From the NCBI RefSeq assembly GCF_003412465.1, contig NZ_QTJV01000010.1, positions 186,001 through 250,000 on the forward strand: a DNA stretch of 64,000 bases. The letters run 5' to 3'. Shown piece by piece: positions 27,678-36,997 of the stretch. This DNA is from Chitinophaga silvisoli. GTDB lineage: Bacteria > Bacteroidota > Bacteroidia > Chitinophagales > Chitinophagaceae. Each line of letters begins with the position of its first letter. Position 1 is the first letter of the stretch. The notes under the pieces are model-generated. The model was given only the letters and a program-made list of their open reading frames with translations. It was not told the origin of the DNA and ran no database searches. The position numbers were made by a program, and so were the translations under genes.

Positions 27678-29060
27678 TTGGAGCTTCCAAAAAAATTTAT
27701 TGATAGTCTGATTTCGCTGCCTGAAATGGATTTGGCAGCTTTTTTGCGTGTACATGCGGCGGGAGAAAAGGTAACTTCGCTGCGTATTAATCCGAACAAA
27801 ATAAAGGAGAGAGACACGACAGAAAAAATACTGGGTGAACTGGCTACCAATGGGTATAGCAGGGTCCCATGGACGACTGACGGGTATTATCTGGCTGAAA
27901 GGCCATCTTTTACATTTGATCCATATTTTCACGCAGGGGCCTACTATGTACAGGAGGCTTCTTCCATGTTTCTGGAACAGGTATTAAGACAGGCATGTGA
28001 CCTGACTGCTCCCCTCAGAGTGCTGGACCTCTGTGCAGCACCAGGTGGCAAGTCGACACTGTTGCAATCCCTGATCAGTCCGGAGAGCCTGTTGGTTTCC
28101 AATGAGGTGATCAAGACAAGGGCCGCCCTGCTGGGAGACAATATTACCAAGTGGGGAGCTGCCAATGTGGTGGTGACTAACAACGATCCGAGAGATTTTG
28201 GCCGACTGCCCGGTTTCTTTGATGTGATGGTGGTAGATGCGCCTTGTTCAGGTTCAGGCCTGTTCCGCAGGGAACCGGAGGCCATCAGCGAATGGTCAGA
28301 AGAAAATGTGATCCTGTGTAGTCAGCGGCAGCAGAGAATTCTGGCGGATGCACTGCCTGCCCTGAAAGCAGGAGGGATCCTGGTCTACGCGACCTGCTCC
28401 TACAGCAGGGCAGAAGATGAGGAGATCATGGATTGGTTACAGGCTAATTTTGACCTGGAAAATATACCGGTGCCTTTGCAGGCTGACTGGCACATTGTAA
28501 AAACCGCAGCAGAAGGATATCGTTTTTATCCTGATAAAGTACAGGGAGAGGGGTTCTTTATAACCTGCTTCCGCAGAAAATCAGGAGAAGAATACAGCGC
28601 TAAGAAACAGCGTGATACACTCACAGCAGTCACAAAAAAAGACAGGGAGAAAGTCGTTCCCTGGTTGCAAAATAGTGAAGGCATTTATATGATGGAGCAT
28701 CAGGGCGAGGTACTATTATTACCTGAAATGATGCAATCAGCTGTTTCCGTATTGCAGCAGCACTTATATTTGCGGAAAGCAGGTGTCAGGGCTGGCCAGT
28801 TGGCCGCCAAAGAACTGATACCGGATCATCAGCTGGCAATGAGTCCACTGGTGGCAGGCAATGTGCAAAAAGTAGAATTGACCCGTGAGCAGGCATTGAA
28901 GTATCTGAGAAAAGAAGATCCTGATGTAACTGTAGCGCTAAAAGGATGGGCGTTAATGCAATATGGAGGAATGTCGCTGGGCTGGGCCAAAGTATTGCCA
29001 AACCGTATCAATAATTATTATCCTAAGGAACTCCGTATTCTGAAAGAAATCCAGGCTTGA
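27678..29060 (+). CDS. RsmF-like rRNA cytosine-C5 methyltransferase (NOL1/NOP2/sun family)
   Basis: I prefer the TTG at 27678 (460 residues, beginning MELPKKFI) because RsmF-type proteins start with this motif; the frame is open back to a GTG at 27600. The SAM-binding motif is VLDLCAAPGGKSTLLQ, the motif IV cysteine is in DAPCSGSGLF, and the catalytic motif VI cysteine in VYATCSYSRAEDEE. A C-terminal PUA-like part (about residues 370-460) includes KGWALMQYGGMSLGWAK. Such enzymes methylate C5 of specific 16S rRNA cytidines; the exact site is not known from sequence. The gene stands alone after the pnt operon. Confidence 0.9.
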   Translation: MELPKKFIDSLISLPEMDLAAFLRVHAAGEKVTSLRINPNKIKERDTTEKILGELATNGYSRVPWTTDGYYLAERPSFTFDPYFHAGAYYVQEASSMFLEQVLRQACDLTAPLRVLDLCAAPGGKSTLLQSLISPESLLVSNEVIKTRAALLGDNITKWGAANVVVTNNDPRDFGRLPGFFDVMVVDAPCSGSGLFRREPEAISEWSEENVILCSQRQQRILADALPALKAGGILVYATCSYSRAEDEEIMDWLQANFDLENIPVPLQADWHIVKTAAEGYRFYPDKVQGEGFFITCFRRKSGEEYSAKKQRDTLTAVTKKDREKVVPWLQNSEGIYMMEHQGEVLLLPEMMQSAVSVLQQHLYLRKAGVRAGQLAAKELIPDHQLAMSPLVAGNVQKVELTREQALKYLRKEDPDVTVALKGWALMQYGGMSLGWAKVLPNRINNYYPKELRILKEIQA

Positions 29061-29129
29061 AATACCGTATAGGTTTCAAACCACAAAATATTTATAATTT
29101 AGTTGCCCGAAAGGTATAAACAGCGAAGT

Positions 29130-30110
29130 ATGGTAAAATCGTTCATGACATTAGCGGTACTTGTATTATCAGCAGCAGGCGTTTACGCACAGGATATCAT
29201 TCAGGTGCAGGGTACTACTCCTGACCTGTATGTAATGCATACCGTGAAAAAAGGTGAAACTTTATATAGCCTGGGCAGGACCTTCAGTCTGCCTATCAAG
29301 GATATAGCTGCAGAGAATAACATTTCTGCAGATAAAGGGCTGCAGCTGGGACAGAATATCAAGATCCCGCTGAATGGTGCGAACTTCTCACAGAAGGCAG
29401 ATGCTGCATCTGGTGGTGCACCCCTGTATCATAAAGTAGAAGCAGCAGAAACACTGTATCGGCTCAGTCTCAATCATAACAAGGTGCCGCTGGATAATAT
29501 CCGTAAGTGGAACAATATGTCTGGTGATGGCCTTAAGAAAGATACCTATGTAATCATCGGTTATCTGAAAGGTGGTAGTGGTGCAGTGGCACACACACCT
29601 ACGCCTACGCCTGCACCGACACCTGCGCCGGCTCCTGTAAATAATACTCCTGCACCTGCACCGGTGAATAATACACCCGCTCCGGTAAGTAATAACAACC
29701 CGGCACCGCCGATTGAGAATAATACACCGGCACCAACACCGGCACCAACGCCAACGCCTGCTCCCGCAGAGACTAAGCCTGTTGCAAGTTCCGGTTCTTC
29801 ATTTGAATCACTGTATATGCAGCAGACCAGCAATGGTAAAAATGCAACAACTGAAAAAGGTCCTGGAGGCTGGTTCAAGAGTAATGCTGCTGCCGGAAAA
29901 TATTATGCTTTGCACAACACCGCGCAGAGAGGTACGATCATAAAAGTGACGAACCCGCTGAATGGTAAGTATATCTATGCGAAAGTGCTGGAGACTATTC
30001 CGCAGATCAAGGGGAATGCAGGTTTGATTATCAAACTGAGTGATTCAGCACTGGAAGCTTTGGGTACGAATGATCCGAAGTTCTATTGTGAACTGAGCTA
30101 CGAGAATTAA
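29130..30110 (+). CDS. Exported protein with two LysM domains and a DPBB-like C-terminal domain
   Basis: I chose the ATG at 29130 (326 residues); a TTG nine codons upstream is open. After a signal peptide ending in GVYAQ come two LysM peptidoglycan-binding domains (HTVKKGETLYSL at about residues 37-80, and HKVEAAETLYRL at about 102-145), then a low-complexity Pro/Ala/Thr/Asn linker with repeated APVNNTPAP units (about 155-220), and a C-terminal double-psi beta-barrel-like domain similar to RlpA (about 255-326, with GTIIKVTNPLNGKYIYAKV). This suggests binding to peptidoglycan, perhaps with lytic activity. The catalytic Asp of RlpA-type enzymes is not obvious, so activity is uncertain. Confidence 0.85.
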   Translation: MVKSFMTLAVLVLSAAGVYAQDIIQVQGTTPDLYVMHTVKKGETLYSLGRTFSLPIKDIAAENNISADKGLQLGQNIKIPLNGANFSQKADAASGGAPLYHKVEAAETLYRLSLNHNKVPLDNIRKWNNMSGDGLKKDTYVIIGYLKGGSGAVAHTPTPTPAPTPAPAPVNNTPAPAPVNNTPAPVSNNNPAPPIENNTPAPTPAPTPTPAPAETKPVASSGSSFESLYMQQTSNGKNATTEKGPGGWFKSNAAAGKYYALHNTAQRGTIIKVTNPLNGKYIYAKVLETIPQIKGNAGLIIKLSDSALEALGTNDPKFYCELSYEN

Positions 30111-30137
30111 AATGAATTCAAAAAATAATCAAGTAAA

Positions 30138-30171
30138 TGAAATGGGGTTTGCGATCGCAAACCCCATTTCA
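30138..30171. terminator. Bidirectional terminator between the LysM gene and fmt
   Basis: TGAAATGGGGTTTGC and its complement form a 15-bp stem around GATC. Only a short T run follows on each side. Confidence 0.8.
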
Positions 30172-30194
30172 TTTAGCCTATTTAATTCTATTTC

Positions 30195-31127
30195 TTAATT
30201 CGCCCTGAATCCTCTTAAAAAAGCCTCAATTTCCATCCGCTTCTTCCCCTCCAGCTGGATGTCCACCAAACTCAGGTACCCATCCTTTGCCGCTATTTTC
30301 AAATAGCTCTTCCCATCCGTCACAAACTCCCCGGGTGCCACCGCCGGTGCCACCTTCTCCTTCGTAGCTTTAAAGATCTTTACACTCTTCCCCTGCAAAT
30401 ACGTCCACGCAGTAGGATAAGGACTCAATCCCCTCACCAGGTTATAAATATGATCAATCCCATCCTCCCACTTAATCTGGCAATCCTCCTTAAAAATCTT
30501 CGGCGCATGCTTAATATCCTCTGCCTTCATCTGCGCCTGCGGCATCTCATGCACGTCGCCATTTGCAATAGCCGTCACCGTTTTCAGCAACAACTCAGCC
30601 CCCGTCTGCATCAGTGCATCATGCAGCTCACCCGCCGTCTCATCCTCCCTGATAGGCACTGCCTGGCTAAACATCACATCGCCCGTATCAATCTCATGCT
30701 GCAACTTAAATGTCGTCACACCAGACTCCTTTTCTCCATTGATGATTGCCCAGTTAATCGGTGCCGCCCCTCTATAATTAGGCAACAAAGATCCATGTAC
30801 ATTGATTGTTCCAAGCCTTGGCATATCCCACACCACCACGGGCAGCATACGGAATGCTACCACCACCTGCAGGTCCGCCTTCAATGCGCGCAGTTCTTCC
30901 AGGAACTCCGGATTCTTCAACTTCTCCGGCTGCATCACATGCAATCCCTTACTTACTGCATACTTCTTCACGGCAGATTCCTGTAGCTGTAAGCCGCGTC
31001 CCGCAGGCTTATCCGGTGCAGTGATCACGCCCACTATATTAAATCCATGCTGAACCAGGATATCCAGTGATGCCACTGCAAAATCCGGTGTACCCATAAA
31101 TACGATCCTAAGAGAATCACTCTGCAT
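30195..31127 (-). CDS. fmt: Methionyl-tRNA formyltransferase
   Basis: Fmt formylates initiator Met-tRNA using 10-formyl-tetrahydrofolate. The 310-residue protein has the formyltransferase signature: the catalytic Asn and His in TINVHGSLLPNYRGAAPIN, and the aspartate downstream in EIDTGDVM, with the N-terminal VFMGTPDFAV. The C-terminal OB-fold region (about residues 205-310) is present. The gene overlaps the upstream NamZ-like gene by 11 bases, so the two are probably co-transcribed although their functions are unrelated. Confidence 0.96.
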   Translation of the reverse strand: MQSDSLRIVFMGTPDFAVASLDILVQHGFNIVGVITAPDKPAGRGLQLQESAVKKYAVSKGLHVMQPEKLKNPEFLEELRALKADLQVVVAFRMLPVVVWDMPRLGTINVHGSLLPNYRGAAPINWAIINGEKESGVTTFKLQHEIDTGDVMFSQAVPIREDETAGELHDALMQTGAELLLKTVTAIANGDVHEMPQAQMKAEDIKHAPKIFKEDCQIKWEDGIDHIYNLVRGLSPYPTAWTYLQGKSVKIFKATKEKVAPAVAPGEFVTDGKSYLKIAAKDGYLSLVDIQLEGKKRMEIEAFLRGFRAN

Positions 31128-32280
31128 ATAGTAAATATTTCTTCCTGATAGTTTTAAAATGTTTCAAAGCCGGTTCCCAGCTCTGGCGGATAGCAGCTTC
31201 GCTCATACCCTGTTTTATTTGCTGCTGCAAGGTAGTATTCCCTGCCAACCTGTTAAAACTGCCGATAAAGAATTTATCCTTGTTCGGGAACAATTGATAA
31301 GCCTGAATAAGCCATTTCAGTTGTACCTGCTCATTCATCTTCGCCCTGCTTTCTTCAGGTGTACCTGTCAGGTTATAGCCATAGCAAGTTACATCTTTCA
31401 GCGGAGGTTCTTTGGCACCCTCAGTGCTGTGAGGTGTAAAGGAGTAGAGATTCTTCGGGAACTCCGGACTACCAAAGACCTGGAAAGGCAGATCTGTACC
31501 ACGGCCCAGGCTCAGTGCAGTACCTTCAAAGAGGCAGGTGCTGGGATACAGGTAGATAGATGCCATGTTAGGCAGGTTGGGAGAAGGTTTCACCGGCAGC
31601 TGGTAATAAGTATGGTGATCATATTGCTGGCATTTGATCACGGTCAGTTTACACTGCACACCGTTCTTCAGCCATTTCTCACCGTTCAGTAATTGTGCAT
31701 ACTCACCTACCGTCATACCATGTACAATAGGAATAGGCTGCATGCCTACAAAGGATCGGAGAGCGGTATCCAGTACAGGACCGTCTACATAATGACCATT
31801 TGGATTGGGTCTGTCGAGTATAATGAGTGGTTTATTGTTTTCAGCAGCAGACTCCATCAGTTCCTGCAGGGAGGAAATGTAAGTATAGAACCGGCAGCCT
31901 ACATCCTGGATATCAAAAATGAGGATGTCCACATCTTTCAGGTCATTTGCATCAGCTTTCCGGTGTTTGCCATAGAGCGAAACAATGGTGAGGCCGGTAG
32001 CGGCATCTTTGCTGTTGCCTACTTTTTCGCCGGCATCCGCCTTGCCCCGGAAGCCGTGCTCAGGACTAAAAATCTTCTGAATATTCACCTTGAGTTTCAA
32101 CAGGGAATCTACGAGGTGTGTATGGCCGATAGTGGCTGTCTGGTTGACCATCAGGGCAACACGTTTGCCTTTGAGCAGGGGAAGGTATTCCGCTGTCCGG
32201 TCTGCCCCGGTGATGACCTGTGCCTTTGCTGGCAGCAGGAAAGATGCTGAAATTATGCAGGAAAGGAGGAATTTATACAT
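31117..32280 (-). CDS. namZ: Exo-beta-N-acetylmuramidase NamZ family protein (DUF1343), exported
   Basis: I chose the ATG at 32280, giving 387 residues with a clean signal peptide (MYKFLLSC...PAKAQ). The family signature is visible: RVALMVNQTATIG (about residues 33-45), FSPEHGFRG (about 69-77), and the IFDIQDVGCRFYTYISSL segment (about 117-134). NamZ enzymes release N-acetylmuramic acid from the non-reducing end of peptidoglycan fragments and serve in muropeptide recycling. The role here is inferred by family. The gene overlaps fmt by 11 bases. A LysM-DPBB protein gene lies next to fmt, hinting at an envelope-turnover neighbourhood. Confidence 0.85.
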   Translation of the reverse strand: MYKFLLSCIISASFLLPAKAQVITGADRTAEYLPLLKGKRVALMVNQTATIGHTHLVDSLLKLKVNIQKIFSPEHGFRGKADAGEKVGNSKDAATGLTIVSLYGKHRKADANDLKDVDILIFDIQDVGCRFYTYISSLQELMESAAENNKPLIILDRPNPNGHYVDGPVLDTALRSFVGMQPIPIVHGMTVGEYAQLLNGEKWLKNGVQCKLTVIKCQQYDHHTYYQLPVKPSPNLPNMASIYLYPSTCLFEGTALSLGRGTDLPFQVFGSPEFPKNLYSFTPHSTEGAKEPPLKDVTCYGYNLTGTPEESRAKMNEQVQLKWLIQAYQLFPNKDKFFIGSFNRLAGNTTLQQQIKQGMSEAAIRQSWEPALKHFKTIRKKYLLYAE

Positions 32281-32449
32281 AGGTTCAAAAATAATAAAAT
32301 TTATTTCCCTGCTATAACCCATCAACACTCACCGTTTAGCCACTCATCAATTTTTCCGCAAGCTGCTTCCTTCCCTTGTCGAAACAATCCGGTCCTCATT
32401 AACCAACCCCAAATTTTTCCTATAACGCAGACAGAATGCGCCCAAACAC

Positions 32450-32478
32450 TTGGCACTTTAATCATTTTTCTTACCTTG
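32450..32478 (+). promoter_or_regulatory. Promoter of the FKBP gene
   Basis: TTG (32450-32452), 19 bases, then TACCTTG followed by C (32472-32478), a one-base-shorter form of the -7 box, about 39 bases before the ATG. The -33 spacing is standard. Confidence 0.55.
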
Positions 32479-32517
32479 CAGGTAATAAATTTCCTAAACA
32501 CTTAACAAATTATTTTT

Positions 32518-32946
32518 ATGCAAGCAGTTAAAAACGGAGATAAGGTGCGCGTGCATTATCATGGCCGTCTGACTAACGGAACTACTTTTGATTCTTCCGA
32601 AGGCAGAGACCCGCTGGAATTTGAGGTTGGCGCCGGTATGGTTATTAAAGGCTTCGACAACGGTGTGGTGGATATGAAAGTAGGCGATAAGAAGACTTTG
32701 AACATTCCGGTTGAGGAAGCCTACGGTCCTAAAAACGATGAACTGATCATGGATTTTCCTAAAGAGAATATACCAGCTGATTTAAATCCTCAGGTAGGTA
32801 TGGAATTGCAGATGAGCAATCCTCAGGGCCAGGTATTCCCTGTAAAAGTGGCTGCTATCAGCACCGAGTTCATCACCCTGGATGCAAACCATCCGCTGGC
32901 TGGTGAGCCTTTAATCTTTGACATTGAATTAGTAGAGATCGTTTAA
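32518..32946 (+). CDS. FKBP-type peptidyl-prolyl cis-trans isomerase (SlyD/SlpA-like)
   Basis: A 142-residue cytosolic isomerase. It shows the short FKBP domain VRVHYHGRLTNGTTFDSS (about residues 10-27) and MVIKGFDNGVVDMKVGDKKT (about 40-59), with an inserted chaperone flap (about 65-125) in the SlyD/SlpA arrangement. The metal-binding His-rich C-terminal tail of E. coli SlyD is absent. These proteins catalyse prolyl isomerisation and assist folding. It is a single-gene unit with a strong terminator. Confidence 0.92.
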   Translation: MQAVKNGDKVRVHYHGRLTNGTTFDSSEGRDPLEFEVGAGMVIKGFDNGVVDMKVGDKKTLNIPVEEAYGPKNDELIMDFPKENIPADLNPQVGMELQMSNPQGQVFPVKVAAISTEFITLDANHPLAGEPLIFDIELVEIV

Positions 32947-32962
32947 TCAAGGATATTGATTT

Positions 32963-32998
32963 AAAAGGGTGTTTGCCTCGTGGCAAACACCCTTTTTG
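32963..32998 (+). terminator. Terminator after the FKBP gene
   Basis: AAAAGGGTGTTTGCC and GGCAAACACCCTTTT form a 15-bp stem with a TCGT loop and T tract. Confidence 0.92.
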
Positions 32999-33007
32999 CG
33001 TTTATAG

Positions 33008-33211
33008 CTAATGAAATTGTTGTTTTTTAAATTGTTCTTTCATTTCTTCCATACAGGATGCACAAAGGCATCCTGAATAATGTTCAGCGATATAGATGCG
33101 TTCCTCTTCATTCAGCGTCACCGCCTGGCATTGACAACGAAGAATAGATCCGACCCGGCATTCAAATGGTTGCTTACAGCGTGGACAGCTGACTGTTTCA
33201 TGTTCTGCCAT
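33008..33211 (-). CDS. Small cysteine-rich CWC family protein
   Basis: I chose the ATG at 33211, giving 67 residues. It carries eight cysteines in the pattern CPRC, FEC, RCQCQ, CLCASC, which matches the small cysteine-rich CWC family and predicts zinc binding. The tail is Lys/Glu/Gln rich. The function of the family is unknown. It lies directly downstream of metE (22-base gap), on the same strand, and could be co-transcribed with it. Confidence 0.8.
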   Translation of the reverse strand: MAEHETVSCPRCKQPFECRVGSILRCQCQAVTLNEEERIYIAEHYSGCLCASCMEEMKEQFKKQQFH

Positions 33212-33233
33212 ACCACAAAGATACAAAATGACA

Positions 33234-35528
33234 TTACACCGCTTGTTGAATCGCCACTCTCATTTTCTCCGCAGCCGTCACCATATTCCGCAATGCCTGT
33301 TCTGTCTCCGGCCACTTCCTCGTTTTCAATCCACAATCCGGGTTCACCCATATATTCCTCGCCGGCAATAACTGCACTGCCTTCTCCAACAATGCCGTCA
33401 TCTCCGCCACCGTAGGCACTCTCGGCGAGTGAATATCATACACGCCAGGCCCAATTTCATAAGGATAGCTGAATGAACTAAACACTTCCAGCAATTCCAT
33501 TTGTGACCTCGACGTCTCAATCGTAATCACATCCGCATCCATTGCTGCAATACTATCAATGATATCATTGAACTCGGAATAACACATGTGCGTATGAATC
33601 TGCGTGGCATCTTCCACACCACTCACCGCTACCCTGAAGGCACGTACTGCCCACTCCAAATATGCCGGCCAATCCGCCCTGCGCAATGGTAAACCTTCCC
33701 TGATGGCAGGTTCATCTACCTGTATCACACGAATACCCGCCTGCTCCAGGTCATTTACCTCATCCCTGATTGCCAGTGCAATCTGCAATGTGGTATCCGC
33801 TCTCGGCTGATCGTCTCTCACAAATGACCATTGCAGGATCGTCACAGGCCCCGTCAGCATTCCCTTCATAGGCTTGCGTGTCAGCGATTGTGCATAACTG
33901 CTCCATGTTACTGTCATCGGTAATGGTCTTGATACATCTCCATAAATGATGGGTGGTTTTACACATCGTGATCCATAACTCTGCACCCAGCCATTCTTCG
34001 TAAACACAAAGCCTTCCAGCTGTTCACCAAAATATTCCACCATATCATTCCGCTCAAATTCTCCATGTACCAACACATCTATATGCAGGCTTTCCTGCAA
34101 TTGAACGGATGCTTCAATGGCTTTTCGAATCGATGCCGCATATGCTTCAGGAGTAATCAACCCCTTCTTTACATCTGCACGCAGCTTACGGATCTCTTCT
34201 GTCTGAGGAAATGAGCCAATCGTAGTAGTAGGAAACAATGGCAACTGCAACACGGCTTCCTGTGCCTGTTGACGAACTCTGAATTCACTTTTACGATTTG
34301 CATCAGCAGCTGTCAGCGCCGCCATCCTGGCTTTTACAGCTGGTTTGTGAATGATGTCGGCAGTCGCTCTATCCTGCATGACCGCTTTATTTGCTACTAA
34401 GATGTCATTATTACCTGCCAGGATGTTCGCGAGGTCCACCAACTCATACACTTTTTGCTTTGCAAAGGCCATCCAGTTTTTCAGTTGTGGTGTCAGCGTT
34501 TCCAGGTCCAGGTCATATGGTGAATGCAGCAGTGAGCAGGAAGAGGCAATCAGCACTCTTTCTTCCCCCAAAGAGTCAACAGCTTTCCTGATCAATGAGA
34601 TACTCTTCTCATAATTATTCTTCCAGATATTCCGTCCATTTACCACACCCAGCGAGAGTTGAAGATGTGCAGGGATTTGAGGCAAGAGCTGCTCCAGTTG
34701 TTCCGGGGCTCTCACCAGGTCGATATGCAGTGCCTGTACCGGCAGCTGCAAAGTCAATGCAGTATTGTCCTGCAGACTTCCAAAGTAAGTGGTCAACAAC
34801 AATTTGGCAGATGAAAGGACGGCGGCAATTTTATTGTAAGCATACTGGAACAAGGCCTGTTGCTGTGGTGCCAGATCCAGCACCAGTGTAGGTTCATCTA
34901 TCTGGATCCAGCTGGCACCGGCCTTCTCCAGTGATTGTATTAGTGAAATATAAACAGGCAATAATTGATCCAGCAGATCTGCTACCTGCAAATTCTCTTC
35001 TTTGATCTTACCTAAGAGCAGGAAGCTCACAGGCCCGATGATCACAGGTTTGGTATGAATACCCAGGGCTTTTGCTTCTTCAAATTCTTCCAGTGCTTTA
35101 TTATAAGCCAGTTCAAAATTTTGTGTGCCGTCAAACTCGGGTACCAGGTAATGATAATTGGTATCGAACCATTTGGTCATCTCCATGGCCGTCAGGTCAA
35201 AACCATTCTTCTGATAACCACGGGCCATACCAAAATATAGTTCAGGACTATTCGCCGTGATCTGGGTGGCTTTCAGCCCCTGGAACCTGGCAGGAATGGT
35301 ATTGGTCGTCACGCACATATCCAGGATCTGATCATAATAGGAAAAGTCGTTCGAAGGAATGAGGTCAATTCCCGCATCACGCAAGGTTTCCCAATTCTGC
35401 CTTCTAAGCTGCCGGGAAGTCATCTGCAATTTCTCTAAAGAGATTTTGCCCGCCCAATATGCCTCGTTTGCCTTCTTCAATTCTCTGTTGCTACCAATAC
35501 GCGGATAGCCGGGAACGTTGGTTTTCAT
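33234..35528 (-). CDS. metE: Cobalamin-independent methionine synthase
   Basis: MetE transfers the methyl group of 5-methyltetrahydropteroyl-triglutamate to homocysteine without cobalamin. The 764-residue length and both barrels are typical: an N-terminal half (from MKTNVPGYPRIGSNRELKKA) and a catalytic C-terminal half with the zinc-site HTHMCYSEF, the glutamate in the DVITIETSRS region, and the final cysteine in NPDCGLKTR. I see no cobalamin or SAM riboswitch in the 110 bases upstream. A -7-like box lies at 35594-35601. Confidence 0.97.
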   Translation of the reverse strand: MKTNVPGYPRIGSNRELKKANEAYWAGKISLEKLQMTSRQLRRQNWETLRDAGIDLIPSNDFSYYDQILDMCVTTNTIPARFQGLKATQITANSPELYFGMARGYQKNGFDLTAMEMTKWFDTNYHYLVPEFDGTQNFELAYNKALEEFEEAKALGIHTKPVIIGPVSFLLLGKIKEENLQVADLLDQLLPVYISLIQSLEKAGASWIQIDEPTLVLDLAPQQQALFQYAYNKIAAVLSSAKLLLTTYFGSLQDNTALTLQLPVQALHIDLVRAPEQLEQLLPQIPAHLQLSLGVVNGRNIWKNNYEKSISLIRKAVDSLGEERVLIASSCSLLHSPYDLDLETLTPQLKNWMAFAKQKVYELVDLANILAGNNDILVANKAVMQDRATADIIHKPAVKARMAALTAADANRKSEFRVRQQAQEAVLQLPLFPTTTIGSFPQTEEIRKLRADVKKGLITPEAYAASIRKAIEASVQLQESLHIDVLVHGEFERNDMVEYFGEQLEGFVFTKNGWVQSYGSRCVKPPIIYGDVSRPLPMTVTWSSYAQSLTRKPMKGMLTGPVTILQWSFVRDDQPRADTTLQIALAIRDEVNDLEQAGIRVIQVDEPAIREGLPLRRADWPAYLEWAVRAFRVAVSGVEDATQIHTHMCYSEFNDIIDSIAAMDADVITIETSRSQMELLEVFSSFSYPYEIGPGVYDIHSPRVPTVAEMTALLEKAVQLLPARNIWVNPDCGLKTRKWPETEQALRNMVTAAEKMRVAIQQAV

Positions 35529-35593
35529 GTTTTTTAGGTTTTTAAAGGTGAAAATATCTGCACCCAGTCGGTTCCGTAGTACAAATTACTGCA

Positions 35594-35601
35594 CAAACCT
35601 A
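35594..35601 (-). promoter_or_regulatory. -7 promoter box of metE
   Basis: TAGGTTTG on the minus strand, giving a leader of about 60 bases. The sequence is too short and shows no conserved riboswitch box. Confidence 0.4.
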
Positions 35602-35664
35602 AATAGAAAGATTGTATGATCTATTTGTATTTGATATTTTAGAGTATTGTTCTTTTAAATGAGA

Positions 35665-35702
35665 GGTGAGTGTTCATTTGTTCTAAATAAAGAACATTCA
35701 CC
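35665..35702. promoter_or_regulatory. Inverted repeat between divergent metE and pepT
   Basis: GGTGAGTGTTC (35665-35675) and GAACATTCACC (35692-35702) form an 11-bp dyad with one mismatch and a 16-nt spacer, which holds another GTTCT/AGAAC pair. It sits between divergent promoters and is a plausible operator. Confidence 0.4.
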
Positions 35703-35740
35703 AGCACCAAATAGTACATTTCACTTTTGCCCATATTTCT

Positions 35741-35748
35741 TAGGTTTG
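35741..35748 (+). promoter_or_regulatory. -7 promoter box directly before pepT
   Basis: TAGGTTTG followed by C ends four bases before the ATG, as for prmA, so a leaderless mRNA is predicted. An alternative weaker box (CACTTTTG) lies about 20 bases further upstream. Confidence 0.45.
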
Positions 35749-35752
35749 CACT

Positions 35753-36997
35753 ATGTTCACTAATTACAAATACACCGTTACCGAGCGCTTCCTGCGCTAC
35801 GTTCAGATAGACACGCAATCAGATCCACTGAGCAAGAGCTTTCCTTCCACGGAAAAACAAAAAGACCTTGGTCGCCTGCTCGTGCAGGAACTGCATGAAA
35901 TAGGCCTCTCCGATGTTGAAATGGATGAACATGGCTATGTATTTGCCACCATCCCTTCCAACACCAGCAAAGATGTTCCTGTCATTTGCTTCTGCTCCCA
36001 CATGGATACCAGCAGCGATTGTAGTGGCACAGGTGTAAAACCTATCATTCACATGCACTATGATGGCGGAGACATCGAACTGCCGGAAGATAATACCGTG
36101 ATTAAAGCCGCTCTTCACCCATACCTCGCCTCCAAAAAAGGAGACGACATCATCACTGCTGCCGGCAACACCCTGCTGGGAGCCGATGATAAAGCTGGTG
36201 TAGCCGAAATCATGGATGCAGCCTACTACCTGGTAGCGCATCCTGAAATCAAGCATGGTACCATCCGCATCCTCTTCACGCCAGATGAAGAAGTAGGCCG
36301 CGGCGTGGAAAAACTGGATATGAAGAAACTCGGGGCCAGCTTTGGTTACACCATGGACGGCGGTGAACTGGGTTCCCTGGAGGATGAGAGTTTCAGTGCT
36401 GATGCCGCCAAAATTGTGATCGACGGCGTAAGTGTGCACCCGGGTACAGCAAAAGATAAACTTGTGAGTGCCATCAAGATAGCTTCAGAAATAATAGATG
36501 CACTGCCTAAGGATAGTCTCTCTCCTGAAACGACCGAAGGTCGCCAGGGTTTCATTCATCCGGTAAGGGTAAGTGGTATTGTTGAACAAGCGGAGATTGA
36601 TTTCATTCTGCGTGACTTCGTAACGGCCAAACTCAGGGACCATGCGGAGTTCCTGCAGAACATCCTGGATCAGGTAATGGCGAAATACCCGGCTGCCAGT
36701 GCTAAACTTACTGTCACAGAGCAGTATCGCAACATGAAGGAAGTGCTGAACCTGCACCCGCAGGTAACTGCTTACGCAGAAGAGGCGATCCGCAGGGCAG
36801 GAGTAGAGCCATTGAAAATGATCATTCGTGGTGGTACCGATGGTTCCCGTCTTTCTTTTATGGGACTGCCTTGTCCTAACATCTTTACCGGTGAAATGGC
36901 GTTGCATGGCAAGTCTGAATATGTGAGCATACAGGATATGCAGAAGGCAGTGCAGACGATCGTATACCTTGCACAGGTGTGGGAAGAGAAAGCGTAG
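35753..36997 (+). CDS. pepT: Peptidase T (tripeptide aminopeptidase, M20 family)
   Basis: PepT removes the N-terminal residue from tripeptides using two zinc ions. The 414-residue protein contains the metal-ligand segments FCSHMDTSSD (about residues 80-89), LLGADDKAGVAEI (about 142-154), and FTPDEEVGRG (about 176-185), plus HPGTAKDK. The size is typical. It is divergent from metE. A structured spacer of about 240 bases follows. Confidence 0.95.
   Translation: MFTNYKYTVTERFLRYVQIDTQSDPLSKSFPSTEKQKDLGRLLVQELHEIGLSDVEMDEHGYVFATIPSNTSKDVPVICFCSHMDTSSDCSGTGVKPIIHMHYDGGDIELPEDNTVIKAALHPYLASKKGDDIITAAGNTLLGADDKAGVAEIMDAAYYLVAHPEIKHGTIRILFTPDEEVGRGVEKLDMKKLGASFGYTMDGGELGSLEDESFSADAAKIVIDGVSVHPGTAKDKLVSAIKIASEIIDALPKDSLSPETTEGRQGFIHPVRVSGIVEQAEIDFILRDFVTAKLRDHAEFLQNILDQVMAKYPAASAKLTVTEQYRNMKEVLNLHPQVTAYAEEAIRRAGVEPLKMIIRGGTDGSRLSFMGLPCPNIFTGEMALHGKSEYVSIQDMQKAVQTIVYLAQVWEEKA

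Noticed and set aside
35529-35752. Cobalamin or SAM riboswitch upstream of metE
   Set aside because: I looked for the conserved boxes of both and found none. The predicted leader is only about 60 bases, too short for a cobalamin riboswitch.
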